The position numbers and the translations under genes are program-made. This document shows, piece by piece, positions 25,313-37,700 of a stretch of DNA of 64,000 nt; position 1 is the stretch's first letter, and each line of letters begins with the position of its first letter. The notes under the pieces are model-generated. The model did no database searches. It saw only the letters and a program-made list of their open reading frames with translations, and had not been told where the DNA came from. Origin of the DNA: Orthonyx spaldingii (taxonomy: Eukaryota; Chordata; Aves; Passeriformes; Orthonychidae); assembly GCA_013397795.1 (NCBI GenBank), contig VZTJ01001774.1:62001-126000 (forward strand). Direction: 5' to 3'.

Positions 25313-26334
25313 TGTCATGTGAGCTTTTGCATGGATAAGGATGGCGGTGCAGCTCTGCTGTCCTTTGCACCCCAAGCTCTTTCCCCTGTGTCCCTGCACA
25401 GCTGTCACAGACCTGGCCACGTCACACTCCTGCAGCCCTGGCAAAGCCTCCAGCACAGTGCTGTGCTTTGGCTGTGACAAAGAGCCCTGAGGTGACAAAC
25501 AGCAATCAAAGGCATGGTCACAGGGGTAGAAGAGAGAAATATTTTTTGGCCTCATCAGCTCTGTGGCTCACACAACACCTGTTCTGCCTGCCTGGCTGGA
25601 CAGGGGCATTCAATGGTCACCCCACATTCAGCACTGCAGCCCAATCCAGCCTTGCTCCCTGCCACTATCCATCTCCCTCTTTACCTCCCTACCAGGAGCT
25701 CTCCTTTTTCCATTTCACAGTATCAGATTTCTTTTTCCATGCTCACAGCCAATCCATTCTAGTGTTGCCTGTGTCCTTCAAAGAACACAGTACTGGATCA
25801 CTCCTGCATAGGATTTAACCCCTTGTCAAAGCCTCCCTCTTTTAACCTTCTCTGGAAAACTAAGAGCCCCCCTAATCCCTTTCCTTGGGAGCTTAACACT
25901 GCTGTCTGTTTGGGGGTAGCATTTGTGGACTCATTGCTGTGTTATCTCTGCTGATTATTATTTGTTTATTGCTCTTCCCTCACTTGTGTTCCTCCAGTGC
26001 TCCAAATGACAGACAGCACATAAATCACTGTAATGGAGCACAGCAGAACGAGATGAAGGTGTACAAATTGTCTGTGTGTGCACACGGGCAGATAAGGAAA
26101 GTTGGAGCATCGCTTTGGTGCCTTCCACAGCCAGAAGTCACATTGCACAGAGAACACAGGGAATCTGTGCTCCCTGCCCAAGCATCCCCTGCATCCCTGA
26201 CCACTAAGGATGACCAAAAAAATACCCTGGAGAAACAGATCCCCTAAAATATCTCTCCATGTACCATGTTTGCCAGCTGTCCTGGCAACCCCTGTAAGTT
26301 GTTTTCACTTCTGATTTCTAAAAAACCCATAAAT
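25313..26334. other. Unique non-coding DNA between two CR1 fragments
   Basis: Pyrimidine-rich on the + strand around 25640-25760. Open frames here overlap in all phases and resemble no protein. Confidence 0.65.
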
Positions 26335-26520
26335 GTACATGCCCCATCCTTGTAAGTGTCCAAGACCAGCTCTTGAATGAAGCTCTGAGCAACCTGGGAC
26401 AGTGGAAGTTGTCCCTGTCCACGGCAGAGGGGTTGAAACGAGATGGATTTAAAGGCTTCTTCCAACCCAGGCCGTCCTGTGATTCTATAGTTCTGTGATT
26501 CTACAGTTCTGTGATTCTAC
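26335..26520 (+). mobile_element. CR1 3'-end fragment with 16-bp tail repeat
   Basis: GCCCCATCCTTGTAAGTGTC, AGCAACCTGGGACAGTGGAA and GGGGTTGAAACGAGATGGAT mark the end of CR1 ORF2 and its 3' UTR. The tail, about 26476-26520, repeats CTGTGATTCTAYAGTT with a 16-bp period (two diverged octamers per unit), unlike the pure octamers at 34.7 kb. No open frame is kept. Confidence 0.88.
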
Positions 26521-29500
26521 ATGCACCTGGTAAATCTGAATATAAAACTCCTGCATTATGATTTTAGGAAGTTATTATTTTTTATTCTAACCTTACACCT
26601 ATAATATTGTTCCTGGATGTGAATAAGCAGCGAAACATAAAAGATTAGTTAAAAGCTTCTGCCTATTACACAGTAACTGCCCTCATGTGAATTTAGCTTA
26701 GTGAGTACGTTTAATGTTTTCCAATGATTCCAGCTTCAAGTTTTGCTAAACTTGCATTTTTGGAGACTATTTTTGAGTAAAGACTTCCATAGGATAATCA
26801 AGATAATGCCGGCAAACTGACTTTTGACCTGCACTATCTCAAAATATTCACAAGCCTGCTGACTAACTGGGTATATTTTTGGTTCTGTGGACTTTCCTGA
26901 ATGGAGTGATTAGCAACAAAGAGGGGGTTTTTATTTAAATCAGTGGGAGCTGATGAAACTCTGGCGTGTGCCAGCTGTGGCCTCAGACGGATGTGCTGTG
27001 GTGCTGTGCTGAGGAGGGTTTGGTACCTCGGAGGCTGCCACTCTCCATAAAACCCCAGCACCCCAGCAGGACCTGGGCTTCTCTCACCCACCCAGGCACC
27101 AGGAGCATCAAAATCATGCAACACACTCAGTCCAATAATATTTAACTGGGGAGCTGATGATGAGACTCCCAGAGGAAGTCTAGAAGATGCTTTCTGAAGA
27201 CAAATGAGACAAGGAGAGTCACCCCAAGCATTCCAGCTACCTACCAGCCTTCCTGGGCTGCTCTTTCCTCAGGGCTGTGTAGAGGGATGTTTCTGTTTCA
27301 TGGTTCCTTACACAAACCTTCCGGCTCTGGAGGACTCACAGATTTCCCCGCGTGTCCATGACTTTATGGCTAAATCCCACACAACCTCCCTGCAAGAAGC
27401 CAGAAGAGAGTTTTTTTAGGTACCTGCAGATCAAGAGGGTCCCTATGATGATCCATAAAATGCATTTCCCAGGGGCTCTGATTTAGGCAGGCTGCTTTAA
27501 TGAGAATTACAGCACTAATCTGAGCCCATGTGAGGGGGTGTGAGCTTTGGTTTGACCCTCAATTTTGTGCTCTTCAAAGACGGCAAGACAACCCACCTGA
27601 CTGTGGCTCACAGCACTGACCTGCAGAGTGGGACCCTGGGGAGGGTTGAAGGAAAGTTGATGAACATTTTGACCCTTTTAATTGGCATTGTGCCTTCTCA
27701 GGCTTTATCGGTCAGCTTTGAAGTCTACCCAGCTCCCTTGTGAGGAATTCACATTTGGCATGCTTGCATGAGACATAATGTGGTAACAGAGGTAGCTCTA
27801 TATGTATGGTAATTTTTAGAGTTGAGTGACATTCCTCGAATGGATAAGTTCACTGAAAAATGCAGGAACCAACGGTATTTGCGAAAAAAATTAGAAAGTG
27901 TACAAATGTTTCATTCTGATATGTCAAAAAGAAATGGTTTGGAGATGCGGAGACATTTTGTTTCAACATCATCAAAACAAAATATTTTGACTTTTTGTTT
28001 GGAAACAAGCTTTGTTGTTTAAAAACTGACCTAAATTTTGGGAAAGGATTTTCTACACCAGAATTATATAATAAAAAAAAGACCATTTCTCTTCCTATTG
28101 AGGAAAATACTTGAGTTTACTCATTTTCTCCCTGTTTTTGGATTTGACAACCACACTAAAAAAATCCATATTCATCTACTTTTCTCACTCTTATCACTCC
28201 TGTCGCATCTCCAGCTGCTAAAAGGAATCAAAGCCTTCATCCAACAGCGCATCACTGCCTTTCCTCAACATCCCTGTTTTTGCTGTGCAAAAAGGGGGCA
28301 GCTGAAATGGAGTTTTTTCTCTGCCCCAAAGCATGGTGGCACCCTGGGTGTGTGTGACCATGAGTGACTCGGTGGCCCTGGCACAGGACACGGACCTGCC
28401 CTGCCCACCCCATGGTCATCTTTGGGCCCCACTGCACTGGGTTTGCCCCCACCAGTGCTCTGCCCTTATCAGGGCTTTATTTATCCAAGCAGGTTAATGA
28501 ATAACCCCATGGTTTACCAGCAGAATGAACCCTTGCCTGTGTCTTATCTCCCCGTCGGGCGCACAGAGGGAGCAGAAGAACAAAGAGGGATCTATCGTGC
28601 CCTCTGTTCCTCGCCGCCTGAAACGGCTGAGAGAGCTCAGCAATCTGGCTGCGTGGCTTTTAAAGGCTAATTTATCTGCTTTCTGCTTCCCTCCCCACCC
28701 GTGAGTTTCGATTCCAAAAATAGCCTTAATCAAACAGTCGCTGTGGAACCGGCTCTGTTTATGGCCGGTTCAGTTTCTGCTCCAGCTCTGGCGCTCTCAG
28801 ACGAGTGCTTTGCTGGTGTTTCAACTCACCTTCCTCCCCAGAGGTGCTCACTGCAGAGTGGGGACCCTCTAAACTATCAGACACATCCTTGTGCTCAGGA
28901 TGTTGTGGTGGGTGAGCCCTGGTGGTCTCTGCTGCAGAGCCACAGGACTTAGGGACATCTCGTGGTGGTGGAGCTCTTCAGATGGTGCAGCTCCCCAAAA
29001 TACCTGAAGACACCCAAGGCCTTGGGGTATATTATTTTAAAGCCTCTTCGTTAACAGCAGATGAGTTTGGGGTTTTAATATGCCCACAGACAGGACAGTT
29101 TTGTGGGAAAGGGCTGTGAGCTGCCTGCAACACTGACGTGTCTGTGTTGTGGCAGTCTGAGCATCACTGGAAACCCCTCCAGACCAATGGAGTGGAGCCA
29201 GGATTGCAGTTGTGCTTCACCAATAGACACTCTTCAATCTCACCTCTTTCTGGGCCTTGGCCTCCTCATCTAATTGGTCTAAAAGTTCTTCTGCCCAGAG
29301 CTGATCTGGACACCAGACACTACAACCTTGTCATGATGGGGTAGCTGGAGATTTTTGCCACAGAAGCACATCCAGTACTTTGTACCTCCCTCCCTGCAGC
29401 TCTTTGGGATTTTGCTGCAAGAATCAGGATAGTGAGGAATTCCTAATAAACTGTCATTTCCTACAGGTGGTTCTCACACCCTTGATGACACAAGAGCCTC

Positions 29501-29655
29501 TACCTGTCTATTTCTAGACTCTTCAGGAGAAAAGGGATGCATTAGCTACACCAGTGAGCTGCAAATCAAGATGCAGTTCAGTTCTCTGTCCAGCACTGGG
29601 ATTAGAAAATTCTAATTAATTCACTGTGCATTGTTAGTGCCATTTTCTTCTGTTT
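26521..29655. other. Unique non-coding DNA
   Basis: The AT-rich part at 27750-28200 and the GC-richer part at 28330-28980 hold no recognised gene. The paired CCGGTT repeat is listed separately. Confidence 0.62.
28746..28771. promoter_or_regulatory. Paired CCGGTT sites (grainyhead-like half-sites) as an inverted repeat
   Basis: GAACCGGC (28746-28753) and GCCGGTTC (28764-28771) are perfect reverse complements separated by 10 bp. Each contains AACCGG, half of the GRHL-type consensus AACCGGTT. The CpGs have been kept in a CpG-poor background, which hints at selection or recent origin. Confidence 0.35.
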
Positions 29656-30062
29656 TCATATAATTGCAGATGATTTGGGTTGGAAGGGACATTAAAGATC
29701 ATCTTGTTCTGTCCCTCTGCCATGGGCAGGGACACCTTCCACTATCCCAGGTTGCTCCAAGCCCCGTCCAACCTGGCCTTGGACACTTTCAGGGATGGAG
29801 CAGACACAACTGTTCTGGGCACCCTGTGCCAAGGTCTCACCACCCCCCACTAAAGAATTTTTTCCTAACATCTAATCTAAATCTCTTTCTTTTAATTTAA
29901 GACCATTAAGACTCAAATCACTATCTGCCTATGTAAAAAGTTGCTCTCCCTCTTTTTTATTAGCTTTAAGTACTGGAAGGCCACAATGAGGTCTCCCCAG
30001 AGCCTTCCTCTCTCCATATTTTAGTTTATTCCCCTCTCCTCCTACCTGTCTCTCCTATAACC
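29656..30062 (-). mobile_element. CR1 3'-end fragment, antisense, about 400 bp
   Basis: The left end, TTCATATAATTGCAGATGAT then TTGGGTTGGAAGGGACATTA, is the reversed CR1 3' UTR. Further right come CTGCCATGGGCAGGGACACC, CCAACCTGGCCTTGGACACT, TAAGTACTGGAAGGCCACAA and GAGGTCTCCCCAGAGCCTTC, which are reversed ORF2 C-terminal coding sequence. Similarity fades near 30060. Many substitutions and small indels break the frame, so this copy is clearly older than the one at 33.6 kb. Confidence 0.92.
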
Positions 30063-33000
30063 CCAGGTGCAGATTGACTCTCAGTGGCTGGAATGGAGCA
30101 GTGACAAATCTGCAGCACAGGGCTTGGTGGCCTTGCTGCAGTGACTCAGAGTATGCGTAGCTGCTTTTAAAAAGCCTTTCTCCAGGACATCACAATTCAA
30201 AAATTATTTCCTGTTCTATTATTATTCTCAGCCCAAGGCAATTGTACTGTGGTCTTCAGTGCAGACAGCTCTGCCAGTCACTCCTGTTAAATATACTGAG
30301 ATCTCCTTCCACTTCAGGGTTAACAAAAATTAAATTTGCGTGGCCAAATATAGGCAGAGATTTCATTCCCGTGAGGCCATGTCTGCATTATTGAATCCCA
30401 GTCTTTTTCATGTGAAACAAAAATATACCGGTCATATATTTTTTTAATGAAATAATATCCCACTGAATTATGTTTCAGGGAAAAAGGGCGAGTTTGGGCT
30501 TTCTGCTGTGATCACAGCACTGAGGAATGAGTATTATCCAGGCTCCAGCAAGGAAAGGGAAATAGAAGCAGAAGGTATGAGCACAGTGGTCTTGCTGCTG
30601 CTCTTAGCAGGGTCAGGATGGGTTTGGAGAATGGCAGGCACTGGATGAATACCCAAAATCTCCAGAGCTTTGCAAACAGTGTTGGAGTGACCCCCTCAAT
30701 GCTATATTTGTAAATATATAGTAATAAATTCCCCCAAAGGTATTGTCTATCTGTGTTATTTGTTTTCCATGAAAATCTGCTCCTGTATAGGGATGCTAAT
30801 GAAGAGCGGGAGGTTTGCTACTCGATTTGTGGGATTTTTCACTTCCTCCTTCCCATATCATTCTCAGGATCATCCTCTTGGGGACAATCCACAGATTTAG
30901 AAAAGGACGCAGAAAGCATCAAATAATTCACTCTTTCCCAACACTTGGCCCAGTGCTAATCCATAATGTTGAGATGCCAGGCTGTGGCTGTGTGTGCTGC
31001 TGTGGGGTGAGGACACCCCTGGTGGGGCTGAGCCAAGGAGAGTGGGAGAAGGCTCAGCCCTTGGCATGGGCAAACTGCTTTGCAGAGGAGGAGAACCTGG
31101 ATAAACTGCTTTTAACACAGCAAAGTCCTTAAGAAGAAGCAGCAAACCCCTTGTCATCTCACCCTGGGTACGCCAGTGCCAATGTGCTCATTGTGGCTAC
31201 ATAATAATTGTGATCAATAGTAATAATGAAAATTAATGATTAATAACACAATGGTAGCAGTTATGATTATTATTTCTGAACTTCATACAATTTTTTATCA
31301 GGAATTTCAGTGCTAGGCCTTCCATTAGGCAAATCTGCTTTCACATTTGATGTTATAATACGAAGTGTAGATCACCAGGAACCTCCATCTATGTTACCTC
31401 CCTTAAACATGAAGGGAGGTATTATTAAATATGGATTTATATGTAAATAATCAATCATTTTAAATAATTTTCATGGCTTGCAGTGGCATTTAGTAGGCAA
31501 TAACTAAAATGCAGTTAGGTCAAAAATAGTTAAATAGTTTTAAATGTGACTCTTTTACTGTCTTTTTGTTAAGACAAACGCATGAGGTTCCTGGGAGAGT
31601 TATGGCTATGGAGGGAGTGAGCTATCTGAAATACAATTTTTCTGCCTTATCAGACTTCTTTTAAATGGCTTTTCTTCAAAATTACACAGAGTTTTGGAAT
31701 TTCCCCTCCAAATTCTGTGTCTGCACTTCTGGCACTTGCTGTACCTATGTGGTTTCATCCCAGAAGGGTGCTGCAGACAAGTGTTGAATCTGCACAAATG
31801 TTTCTAAATCAAAACAGTCAAAGTGCTACTCTATTCCCCTGGTTCTCTGATGTTTAGAAATAAACATTGGCAGTGTTTATTTAGGGCGTTTTGGAGCATT
31901 TCTGCGCATGTCAGCAGCACGCTCTCTCCCAGACTGGTGGAGCTTGCAATTTTGTCTGGTGGCTCAAAAGGGCTGGCTTGGAAACTGTACTTTAAAAAAA
32001 AAAAAGGGGAATAAGCCAGAACTGAAGTGCTGCACGGGACACCTGCAACAGCTGTCCACTGCAGCCAAGGCACCCTGGTGGCTCATGGGGACAGTGGGAG
32101 CAGAGCCCGGTGCTGGGTGTGGCACAGCATCACCTGGATCCCGGCCAGCAGACAAGTGCCCTTCCACACATGCCCTCAGCTCTCTCCCTGTTTTCTTTTC
32201 CCCCAGCTTTAATAAATCTCCAGCCCCTTTGCTGCATATTTTATTGTCTCCCACTTCTCTCTCTGGAAGATATTTTTCCCACACCTCGCCTAATCCTATG
32301 TGCAAAAACTCCTTAACATCCCTGCTCTTTGATGGCGTGTTTTGCTCTCACCCAGAGAACAAATTCTAATATCTAAATTACCAGAATTATTTTGTTTAAT
32401 CATTCTCCACTTCTTATCTTGCCTGTCTTGACTCCCTTCTTATAAGTCTTGATTTGCTTCTTTTAAGATTTACTGCAACGTACAAATTGTTTCTATTTGT
32501 ATCTGTGAAGTCAGTTGTGAGGTGTCTGGGGAAAATTTGCTTTAAAAACATAATAAGAAAATAAACAACATCAGGGAAAGCTAAGCTGGCTTGTTGTCAA
32601 TCCATTTTCCACCTTAGGAGGATTTCTCTTCTTTTGCATCATTTGCATTATTGCCTTATTTACATTATTGCTGTTTTCTGGGAATCGCTCCAATGGTGGG
32701 ACTGAAGGGTCATAATTTGATGGAATACGGTGATGGTGATGCCAGATAAAATGTGCACGCACTGTTCTTTTTGGTTAATGTCACTGAGATAGCAGGATGG
32801 TGGAGAAAATGCATGACCTACTTTTATCCTCTGCATTAGAGATACAAGGTTGTGAGACTGTTCTAAAGCACATGCAAAATCCAAATGGGATCACTGCCGT
32901 GGCTTCCACTCACGCTGGTGTAAGTAAAATCAGAATTGCAGAGCAAAGATAAAGGGAAAAGTACAAATATTTTTGTGTCTGCAGCATGGCCCCACCCTGC

Positions 33001-33649
33001 TATTCTTGGGAAACTTCATGTCCAACTCTGCTGTGAAATGGCATTCAATCATCCCCAACTGCTTTTAATTATGTTAGCAGTGTTATTGTTGCTGTTATCA
33101 TCTAAGGATATGACTGAGTCCCTATTTATCCTCGAAACTCATACCATTAGTTGGGCCAGCTGATACACTGACAAGGTTTCTGGCATATAAACCTGAAAAA
33201 GGGTTTGTGTGCCTGAAAACATACCTGCTTTTTTCCCCAAACCATCAGTTTGCAGTAATAAAAGGTATTACCTCTCCTTGTAGAACGTGTCTCATTTAAT
33301 TATATTAGCATTGAAAACAGCTAAACTAAATTGCATAAGATAATCTGTTTTGTCCCAAAACCATGCTGTCAGCTCCAGCTGGGACCCTCTGTTTCCAAAC
33401 AGAGCTAGAACATCCCATTGCAATTATTACCAGACACATATTTACTCATTTTAATGAAAAACATCAGAAAAAGCGTAATGAAAAGCAGAGCATTAAGCAT
33501 CAGACGTTGGGCTTTGAATCAATCTTTGCAAGGCAGGGCTGAGGCTGACAAGGGTTGTGTCTACACCTCCTTGTGCTCTGGGTGCGAGCACTGGGTTTGA
33601 ATGGGACCCAGGTCTGTCCCAGTGAGGCAGCTCCTGTACCTCCACCTTG
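30063..33649. other. Unique non-coding DNA
   Basis: AT-rich overall. Around 30310-30480 there is a regulatory-looking stretch with CCAAATATAGG, close to an SRF/MEF2 word. Around 31195-31300 there is a low-complexity AATAAT/ATTA-rich stretch. No gene is recognised. Confidence 0.62.
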
Positions 33650-34646
33650 CTTGGACAGGGGCACTCTTCGCTGGGTTAAGAACTGGCTGGAAGGCCGGGC
33701 CCAGAGGGTGGTGGTGAATGGTGCTGCATCCAGCTGGCGGCCAGTCACCAGTGGTGTCCCTCAGGGGTCTGTACTGGGACCAGCTCTGTTTAATATTTTT
33801 ATTGATGACATGGATGAGGGTATTGAGTCTTTCATTAGTAAATTTGCAGATGACGCTAAGCTGGGAGCGTGTGTCGATCTGTTGGAGGGTAGGAGGGCTC
33901 TGCAGAGAGACCTGGAATGGTTGGATACATGGGCTGAGTCCAATAAGATGAAGTTTAACCAGTCCAAGTGCCGAGTCCTGCATTTTGGCCGCAACAACCC
34001 CCTGCAATGCTATAGGCTGGGAACAGAGTGGTTGGAGAGTGCCCAGGCAGAAAGAGACTTGGGGGTACTGGTCGACAGCCGACTCAACATGAGTCAGCAG
34101 TGTGCCCAGGTGGCCAAAAAGGCCAATGGTATCCTGGCCTGTATCAGGAATAGTGTGGCCAGCAGGAGCAGGGAAGTCATCCTTCCCCTATACTTGGCAC
34201 TGGTGAGGCCGCACCTTGAGTACTGTGTCCAGTTCTGGGCCCCTCAGTTCAGGAAGGACGTGGAGACACTTGAGCGTGTCCAGAGGAGGGCAACAAGGCT
34301 GGTGAGGGGCTTGGAACACAAGCCCTATGAGGAACGGCTGAGGGAGCTGGGGTTGTTTAGCCTGGAGAAAAGGAGACTCAGAGGTGACCTTATCACTCTC
34401 TACAACTTCCTGAAAGGTGGTTGTAGTGAGGTGGGGGTTGGTCTCTTTTTCCGGGCAACAACTGACAGAACAAGAGGACAGAGTCTTAAGTTGCGCCAAG
34501 GTAAATATAGGTTGGATATTAGGAGGAACTTTTTTACAGAAAGAGTGATAAAATATTGGAATGGTCTGCCTGGTAAGGTGGTGGAGTCACCATCCCTGGA
34601 CGTGTTTAAAAAGAGATTGGATGTGGCGCTCGGTGCCATGGTTTAG
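33555..34646 (+). pseudogene. CR1 ORF2 C-terminal fragment: partial reverse transcriptase, 363 codons, open to its natural stop
   Basis: The frame carries the hallmarks of a LINE reverse transcriptase: GVPQG at residues 67-71, the catalytic FADD box at 97-100, the SNKMKFNQSKCRVLHFG block at 129-145, a thumb region with LGVLVDSRLNMS (169-180), ALVRPHLEYCVQFWAP (215-230), LEKRRLRGDLITLYNFLKG (270-288) and NFFTERVIKYWNGLP (325-339). The end at GAMV plus TAG matches the usual CR1 ORF2 terminus. Roughly the first 34 residues, including the only upstream ATG, do not look like CR1 and are probably flanking DNA fused in frame. CR1 ORF2 is normally around 900 residues or more with an N-terminal endonuclease domain, so about one third remains. 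The endonuclease and the upstream polymerase motifs are missing, so enzymatic activity is not expected. It is a dead-on-arrival copy rather than a host gene. Confidence 0.93.
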
Positions 34647-34750
34647 TTTAGTTGAGGTGTTAGGACAGAGGTTGGACTCGATGATCTTGAAGGTCTCTTC
34701 CAACCTGGTAATTCTGTGATTCTGTGATTCTGTGATTCTGTGATTCTGTG
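33650..34750 (+). mobile_element. 5'-truncated CR1 LINE retrotransposon (longest repeat copy in window)
   Basis: CR1 is a non-LTR retrotransposon family that inserts by target-primed reverse transcription and is usually 5'-truncated. This copy holds the C-terminal part of ORF2 (the reverse transcriptase protein), a short 3' UTR containing the CR1 phrase GGTTGGACTCGATGATCTTG, and a tail of five perfect ATTCTGTG octamers at 34711-34750. The recognisable CR1 sequence starts close to 33650-33660; the exact 5' junction is uncertain because the flank reads into it without an obvious boundary. There is no poly(A) tail, as expected for CR1, and I see no clear target-site duplication. The endonuclease and N-terminal part of ORF2, ORF1 and the 5' UTR are absent, so the copy cannot move by itself. 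The uninterrupted frame suggests a fairly recent insertion compared with the eight other fragments here. Confidence 0.96.
34711..34750 (+). repeat. CR1 3'-terminal octamer array, (ATTCTGTG)5
   Basis: Five perfect, uninterrupted 8-bp units end the CR1 copy. In avian CR1 this array replaces a poly(A) tail and is thought to be used when reverse transcription is primed. It gives the orientation (+) and the exact 3' boundary of the insertion. Confidence 0.97.
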
Positions 34751-36109
34751 CTGCATAGTTATTTTCATACTGACCCATTTCTCTGTCTGGCAGAAACCCA
34801 AAGCAGAAGCCCCAAAACACTTGAACTCGTTGTATTTCAGCTCAAGACAAGCAAGAATCGTCCAAAATCTTTGGCCAAAATAATTTCTTACCAACTTTCC
34901 AGCCAAATTTGTAGGCTCAAGGGAGTCCATGAATCACAGATAAGCAGCCAGACGTTTTCTAACTTTGCTTCTAATTACAAGTGGGCAAACATAATGGATG
35001 GAGTCATTAATTGCTCAAAAATAACACTGGGAATTTGATGTAATGGGATCAATGCTTAGATAGAATGATGAGGAATAAGAGTAACAGTGCATGGGCAAAA
35101 TAAAAGCGTCTTGGCCAGCAAGATGGAAACAATTTTTAATGCTTCATTGTACCTTGACTACACAGTGTTTAACATCATGTTTGGCTTTAAGCATTAGAGA
35201 ATGGCTTTGTTTTGATCACGTGCACGCTGGCCTGCTCTTAACATTTATTCCTCAGGAGTAAAGATTTTATTTAATGCAGAATTTGCAGACTGGAAGAATT
35301 AATCTTCTTCCTTGGAGAGGTTTTTTAGAAGGAATATATTTGTTCAATAGCTTTCTATCTTTTGGTGTAAGTGCTTGCTCCCTCTTTCCCCTTCTCCACA
35401 GCTTGTTTACTCAGGGAATGAAAACTTGACCTTGACTTTAAGGTCTTTGGTGTTTCAGACTGTGCAGTCAGCAGAGAGTAAGGGGAAAAATCGATGTGTG
35501 CCATATTAGACAAGTGTAAGAGTAATGCACAAGTGCTGGGAACTCATCCTGGAAATGGAAACAGCTGAGACAGTTCTTAAAGGAGAGCACATCCTGCTGA
35601 TGCATCTCTTGTGGTTAAACCCCCACATCCCACCTTCTCCTTTCTGCACCCTTTCTCTCTCCAGCTGTCTGACACATCCTTGGGGACATAAGAAGACAGG
35701 GATGCACCAAAGGTACAGGGATGTACCTCAGCTTGATGGGAGCTGGACTCAGAGCACAAAGAGGTGGCTCATGTCTTCACCTCCCGCCAGATCTGCCTCT
35801 GCATCCATGACTCTGGATACTACAGGGCTCCTGTTAACATCTCCAATAAAAAAGTTTGTCAAAAGAATCAACCAACCAGGTGAGAAAGCACAGCACAGCA
35901 GAAAAGAGATGTGATGCTGTTAGTGAGGGTGTCACTGACTGATAAGTTTGTGTTTGCCACCAGTGGGCTCACAAAGTACCCTGTCTGTGCTGTGTTTTGG
36001 GATAAACTCTGTTGTTTCCTTGCCATTTCTTGATTTATGGAGTGAAATCCTAGTTGAGCTGTCTCAATGTACTGTCGGAACATTGAGGTCAGGGAGGCAA
36101 AGTCAGACT

Positions 36110-36420
36110 TTATCTCCCTGCCATGCCTTTCCAGGAAACGGTATGGATTATTGCCATTTAAATGCAATTCATGTTTGGTTCAACATACTTAAATACCAGT
36201 GAAATGTCCTCGGCAATAATAGCAAACTGTTAATATATATGAGTATGAAAGTCTTAATTAATTAGATGACATTAGAGTACCAGTTGTGTTCTCAAAACAG
36301 CTCAAAAGTACTCTTTTATAGGGAATTAATATTTAACAGGGGAAAAAAGCAACAGCATCCTGAAGTCAAAATTAAATGTGTGTGCCTTCATGACTTTTAC
36401 AAGTATTTTACTCATAATTT
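36110..36420. promoter_or_regulatory. AT-rich block resembling a conserved non-coding element
   Basis: Unique sequence with CCATTTAAATGCAATTC, CTTAATTAATTAG and a TTAATATATATGAG run. It has POU-like ATGCAA and TAATTA words. No repeat or exon signature is visible. Confidence 0.3.
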
Positions 36421-37389
36421 AGTCTGCCAGGGAATTGCATCATAGGTGTTTTTCTGCAGGAGTGGGGGTTGCCCTGGGAAGTGCACCCTCCATCAGGCTT
36501 TCCTTCAGAGCCTGATTCCTCTTCTTGAACAAGGACCTGGGTACCTCTCTGTGGGCAGGGGAGCCCCTTTGGCCCCTGTCCTGTCATGGGAAGAGGCTCC
36601 GTGTGAGATTTGTGCCCCCAGCAGGAATCAAGTGCCACATTTCACAGGGTTATCAGGTTAACATTCCCAGAGCTGGAACATTTGGGGGTCACATCCCAGG
36701 TATTGCAAATGATGGTCATAACCAGGGAATGTCCCCATGCAAAGAACCTGTGAGGTTAATGCTCTGCACATGGAAACAGCTGACTTGTCACAGCAGTAAT
36801 GGCCATTCCTCAAATAAATTAGGCCTATGTATGTACATCCTTATTTGCAAATAATCCATAGGTGTCATCAAATGAGTTCCATTTGCCTTCTTATGTAACA
36901 GAAATGAGGCAGAAGACAGCTAAAATGAATTTCAAGCTGAAGCTCTCTAAGATAACTATGTTCTTGTGAAAAAACCCGGTTGTTCAGGGTAAATTGAGAA
37001 ACCAGCTGCTAAAATTCAGTCACTTTTTTCAGGGCAGAAAAATTTATTGACCTTATCTCCAACACAAACAATCACCAGTTAGATTCCCTTGTTTTTGAAA
37101 TTGGTTTCCACAAACTTTTATTTATCTTGTTTCCTCAGGACTGCACAAATGAGACAGAAAATAGCATGGTAGTCTCTTTTCAGTTTAAGCACATAAAGCA
37201 AGTATGAATAGTTTTGGCCATGGTTTTATTTTCATGACTGTTTCAGAGCTCCAGATGTTACTGCTCTAAACCTCCCTCGATACCAGCAGGGCTTCATCGG
37301 TACCACTGGGTTATAAACACCACTAATAGTAGTAATAGGAGAGAGTAGATCCTGAGTTATCTCTTCCTTCAATTTTGCCCTTGCAACAC

Positions 37390-37700
37390 CACGTCATGGC
37401 ATTTTGCCGGAGCTGGTGGGAAGGAAGGGTATTGATTTTCTCGGGATCGCTGGCTTGTCCTCATCCTAGGTGGTGCCCAGGGCTGGTGTAAATTGTGCCG
37501 GGAGCACGGCACGGCGCAGGCATGGCTGGGGCCGGGGATGCAGCAACGCCTGCTCGCTCAGACAGTTCACAGCAGGGACCTTGCTTGAAATCTCGGTGTA
37601 TTTTTAGTTGAGCTATGTGAGGGATGAAAGTAGGGCATCAGCGCTCAGCAGAACCGTACAGACAGGTTTTGCATACGGAGCAAAACTGGAGGACGCGGTG
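37390..37700. promoter_or_regulatory. Small CpG-enriched patch
   Basis: I count about 17 CpGs by hand in roughly 310 bp, including GCACGGCACGGCGCAGG near 37504 and GGACGCGG near 37692, while neighbouring kilobases have very few. It is too small and only moderately GC-rich for a strong CpG island. I see no core promoter motif and no adjacent exon. It could be a weak promoter, an enhancer, or a locally hypomethylated site. Confidence 0.35.
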
